A stretch of DNA of 64,000 nt from an uncultured Chthonomonas sp. GTDB taxonomy: Bacteria; Armatimonadota; Chthonomonadetes; Chthonomonadales; CAJBBX01. The DNA lies in contig CAJBBX010000106.1 of NCBI GenBank assembly GCA_903951425.1, forward strand, positions 1 through 64,000. Direction: 5' to 3'. The translations under genes and the position numbers were made by a program. The notes under the pieces are model-generated. The model made no database searches. It was not told the origin of the DNA and saw only the letters and a list, made by a program, of their open reading frames with translations. Below, in pieces: positions 61,595-64,000 of this stretch; position 1 is the stretch's first letter, and the number at the start of each line of letters is the position of its first letter.

Positions 61595-64000
61595 CTACGG
61601 CACCACGTTGAAGGCGCTGGTGGCCGTGGTGGCTGAGTACCAGTCGTCGCCGGAGAACTCGGCCGCGCCGCTGTGGGCGCCGGTCGGCTCAACAGCCGGG
61701 ATGGCCCACGTCACCGTGGCCCAACCGTCGGCGGCCACGACAGCCGTTCCGATCGTCGAGCCGTTCACCTTGAAGGTGAGGCTCTTGCCGGGCTGGATCA
61801 CGTAGTCCGGCAGGCTTCGCACATAGGCCCGCAACGGGTGGTCGGCGCCGCGCTTGCCGGAGCGGATGTAGAGCCAGAGGTAGAGGTTGCCCTTGGTCAC
61901 CGTGAGCTTCCCGGTGTTACTGGAGGCCAGGTAGCCCGGATCGCCCGCGAACGCGCCGCTGATGGTGCGCAGGCCGGAGCCGCTACCCTCAGGCACGGTG
62001 TAGCCGAACTGCACGTAACCCGATGCGTTGGTGTTGCCGGCGCCGATGGAGGAGCCATCGACCCTGACCGTGATCGGCTTGTTCGGGATGACCGCGTTGG
62101 ACAGGGTGTAGAGGTAGGCCTTGAGGACCGTGTACTGCCGGATTTTCTGGGTTCGGTCGACGACATACACCTTCGTCGCCAGGGTCTGCGCGGTGAGGAC
62201 TGCCGAGCCGGTGGAGCCGGTATAGAGGTCGTCACCCGCGAACGAAACCGACAGGACCCGCGACGCGGCGCCTGCCGTGATGGCCCACACAAGCGAGGCC
62301 TGGCCCGTGGCATCGGTGCCTGCCGAGCCGACTGCGACACCGGCCACCGAGAAGGTGACGGTGCGGCCCGACAGCGTCCCGTTGTCGGTGGTGCGGCGCA
62401 GGTAGGCGCGCAGGTAGGTCGTCTCGCCGATGACGCCGCTCCGGTCCGGCACGTAGAGGCTGGTCGCGGCCCGCACCTGCAGGGCGCCGGAGCCGCTGGA
62501 GCCGTTGTGGGAGGCATCGCCGCCGAAGAGCGCCCCGAGTGTCCGGGAGCCGGGACCCGAGCCCGCCGGAACCGTGTAGGCCATCGAGGCGGCGCCGTCG
62601 GCGCCGCTGGCGGCGAGGCCGACGGTCGTGCCGTCCACCGAGAAGGCGAGCGAGCGCCCAGCCAACGGCGAGGCATCGGTTGCGCGCTTGAGCGTGGCGG
62701 CCAGCGTGGTGGAGGCGCCGATTACCCCCGAAGCTGTCGGGACGGAGACCGTCGTATCGGCCTTGAGGACGCTGAGCGTGGCGATCCCGCGGGCCGACCT
62801 GTTGAGCGCGTCGCCCCCGAAGTCGGCGGCCAACGGCTTCGCGCCCGGCGTCAGACTCGCCGGCACGGTGGTGGGCGCCGAGGCGACACCGGAGGCGCTG
62901 GTGTTGTAGGCGCCGACGGCGGTGCCGTTGAGCAGGAAGCTGACGGCCTTTCCGGCCAGCGGCGCGGCGTCGGCGGCCCGCTTGAGCGTTGCCGTCAGCG
63001 TGACTTCGCCTCCGAGCTGTGCGGACCGATCCGGCATGGTCAGCGTCGAGTTGGAGGCCGTCTGCGTCAGCGTGCCGGAGCCCGAAGCCGCGGCGAAGTC
63101 ATAGTCGGCAGCCGAGGACGCGCCCAAAGTCCGGGTGGCCTGCTCCCCTGTGATGACCGCCGACAGCGTCGCAACGCCGGCAACGCTGGTCTGGGCCGAG
63201 CCCACGGAGGTGCCGCCCAGCGTGAACGAAACCGACTTACCGGCGATCGGCTGGCCCACGTCCGTGCGCGTCAGGGTCGCTTGCAGGTTCACGGTGGAGC
63301 CGCCGGGCCCCGAGGCGTCGGGCACAGCCAGCGCGGTGGGCACGAGGCTCCCGGTGCGCTCCAGCCGCATGGAATAGGGGCCCGTATACGTGCCGTCGAA
63401 GCCGTCGGAGACGAGGACCGTGAAGCGACCCGCGTTGGCCAGGGTCTGCGACCAGATGGTGGTCGCCGACGAGGATGCCGGGTCAAACCAGGTGGCCGGC
63501 GGAAGGAAGACGCGCACCCAGGGCCAGAGGCTGCCGCTGGTCCGCGCGGCGGTGATCGTGGCGAGGTTGCCGATGGAGCCGTTAAACGTATAGGTATCCA
63601 CCTGGCCAATGTTCGCGATGGCCGGACCGGGCGTGACCTGCACCCCAGGCGCCAGCGGAGTGGCGTTCTGCGGGTCGTTCATCCGCTGGAGCGTGAACCC
63701 GAGCTGGCCGCCGCGGAGGCCGTTGAAGCCGTCATGCACCAGCAACACGTGCCTGCCCGCCGTGGGCAACGTGGCGATGCCCTGGGCCATGACGCTGCCG
63801 GTCTGCAGGAAGAGCTGGTCGCCGTTCGGCCCGTAGAGCTGCATCCCGGGCCAGAGGTCGCCGGCCCCGCTCCAGGGGTGGACGCAGCGCGCATAGATGA
63901 CATCGTTGACGGAGCCCTCGAACACGTAGGTGGAGACCAGGTTCGCGCTGCCGGCGCCGGCAGGCGTGATCGTGGCGCTTGTGTAGCGGCCCACGTTGAG
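61595..64000 (-). CDS. Secreted Ig-like repeat protein (5' end cut by window)
   Basis: About 801 residues are visible. The frame is open to the window edge (L-N-V-G-R-Y ...), so the start lies outside. The first 215 residues hold two similar units (YVFEGSVNDVIYARCVHP and YTFNGSIGNLATITAARTS; each ends near HVLLVHDGFNGLR or FTVLVSDGFDGTY), resembling pre-peptidase C-terminal-like domains. Then come about six Ig-like domains of the type G..T.L.A.L.R..D..PLAGK.V.F...G, with A/S-x-G-D-D near each end. It resembles the C-terminal half of the protein at the left end of the window. Probably an adhesin or surface protein. Confidence 0.8.
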   Translation of the reverse strand, partial: LNVGRYTSATITPAGAGSANLVSTYVFEGSVNDVIYARCVHPWSGAGDLWPGMQLYGPNGDQLFLQTGSVMAQGIATLPTAGRHVLLVHDGFNGLRGGQLGFTLQRMNDPQNATPLAPGVQVTPGPAIANIGQVDTYTFNGSIGNLATITAARTSGSLWPWVRVFLPPATWFDPASSSATTIWSQTLANAGRFTVLVSDGFDGTYTGPYSMRLERTGSLVPTALAVPDASGPGGSTVNLQATLTRTDVGQPIAGKSVSFTLGGTSVGSAQTSVAGVATLSAVITGEQATRTLGASSAADYDFAAASGSGTLTQTASNSTLTMPDRSAQLGGEVTLTATLKRAADAAPLAGKAVSFLLNGTAVGAYNTSASGVASAPTTVPASLTPGAKPLAADFGGDALNRSARGIATLSVLKADTTVSVPTASGVIGASTTLAATLKRATDASPLAGRSLAFSVDGTTVGLAASGADGAASMAYTVPAGSGPGSRTLGALFGGDASHNGSSGSGALQVRAATSLYVPDRSGVIGETTYLRAYLRRTTDNGTLSGRTVTFSVAGVAVGSAGTDATGQASLVWAITAGAASRVLSVSFAGDDLYTGSTGSAVLTAQTLATKVYVVDRTQKIRQYTVLKAYLYTLSNAVIPNKPITVRVDGSSIGAGNTNASGYVQFGYTVPEGSGSGLRTISGAFAGDPGYLASSNTGKLTVTKGNLYLWLYIRSGKRGADHPLRAYVRSLPDYVIQPGKSLTFKVNGSTIGTAVVAADGWATVTWAIPAVEPTGAHSGAAEFSGDDWYSATTATSAFNVVP

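Overview
The window reads as a high-GC bacterial chromosome, most likely an Armatimonadota member. The main reason is a family of prepilin-like proteins whose N-terminus runs [20 protein letters not shown] followed by [12 protein letters not shown] and whose C-terminus carries an H-x9-DG motif. The lineage call is inference. No rRNA, tRNA, CRISPR array or transposase was seen.

Layout. 1-2.3 kb: the end of a secreted SBBP/Ig-repeat protein. 2.4-22.3 kb: an exported carbohydrate and protein utilisation region (Tat-exported Gfo/Idh/MocA oxidoreductase and sugar isomerase, CehA-type PHP hydrolase, GH29, GH78, GHL6-like and six-hairpin glycosidases, DUF4185 protein, S8 and S9 proteases, MntP). 22.7-31 kb: a small basic protein with its own promoter and terminator, a TIGR03790 protein, a Pit transporter with DUF47 partner, a PQQ-repeat lipoprotein, an SGNH hydrolase, a GalU-like enzyme and a phosphodiester glycosidase. 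31.2-41 kb: an intact lactonase gene, then a 7.2 kb cassette (PhnX-PhnW fusion; divergent operon of prepilin-like protein, GH67-like protein, purple acid phosphatase-like enzyme and second prepilin-like protein), then a broken second copy of the lactonase 5' end and a HEAT-repeat gene. The cassette is thus flanked by direct repeats. 41-50 kb: four more prepilin-like genes, a second PHP hydrolase, an Fe-S-type regulator, argC, and a 0.9 kb gene-free stretch holding two paralogous small RNA genes. 49.8-53.6 kb: a GDP-sugar cluster (ManC, nucleotidyltransferase, GHMP-kinase-like protein, GDP-mannose 3,5-epimerase). 53.7-57 kb: a secreted five-SdrD_B-domain protein. 57.3-61.5 kb: a Gld-type ABC system with a DUF4340 protein. 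61.6 kb to the end: a secreted Ig-repeat protein, cut by the window.

Main discovery. Between 34.5 and 44.5 kb, seven promoters share one geometry: two to four hexamers resembling CTTAAC spaced exactly 11 bp apart, then exactly 10 bp, then a -10 box (TACACT, TACACT, CATAAT, TAGCAT, TATCGT, CATCAT, and a weaker CACCCT). This is the geometry of PhoB/PhoP-family direct-repeat boxes. The promoters drive the phosphonate-degrading fusion, the phosphatase operon, a PHP hydrolase, two prepilin-like genes and two intergenic small RNAs of about 111 nt that end in strong intrinsic terminators. I infer a phosphate-starvation regulon that includes prepilin-like proteins and two new sRNAs. The sRNA unit, together with the 3' end of the PHP hydrolase gene, has been duplicated in tandem.
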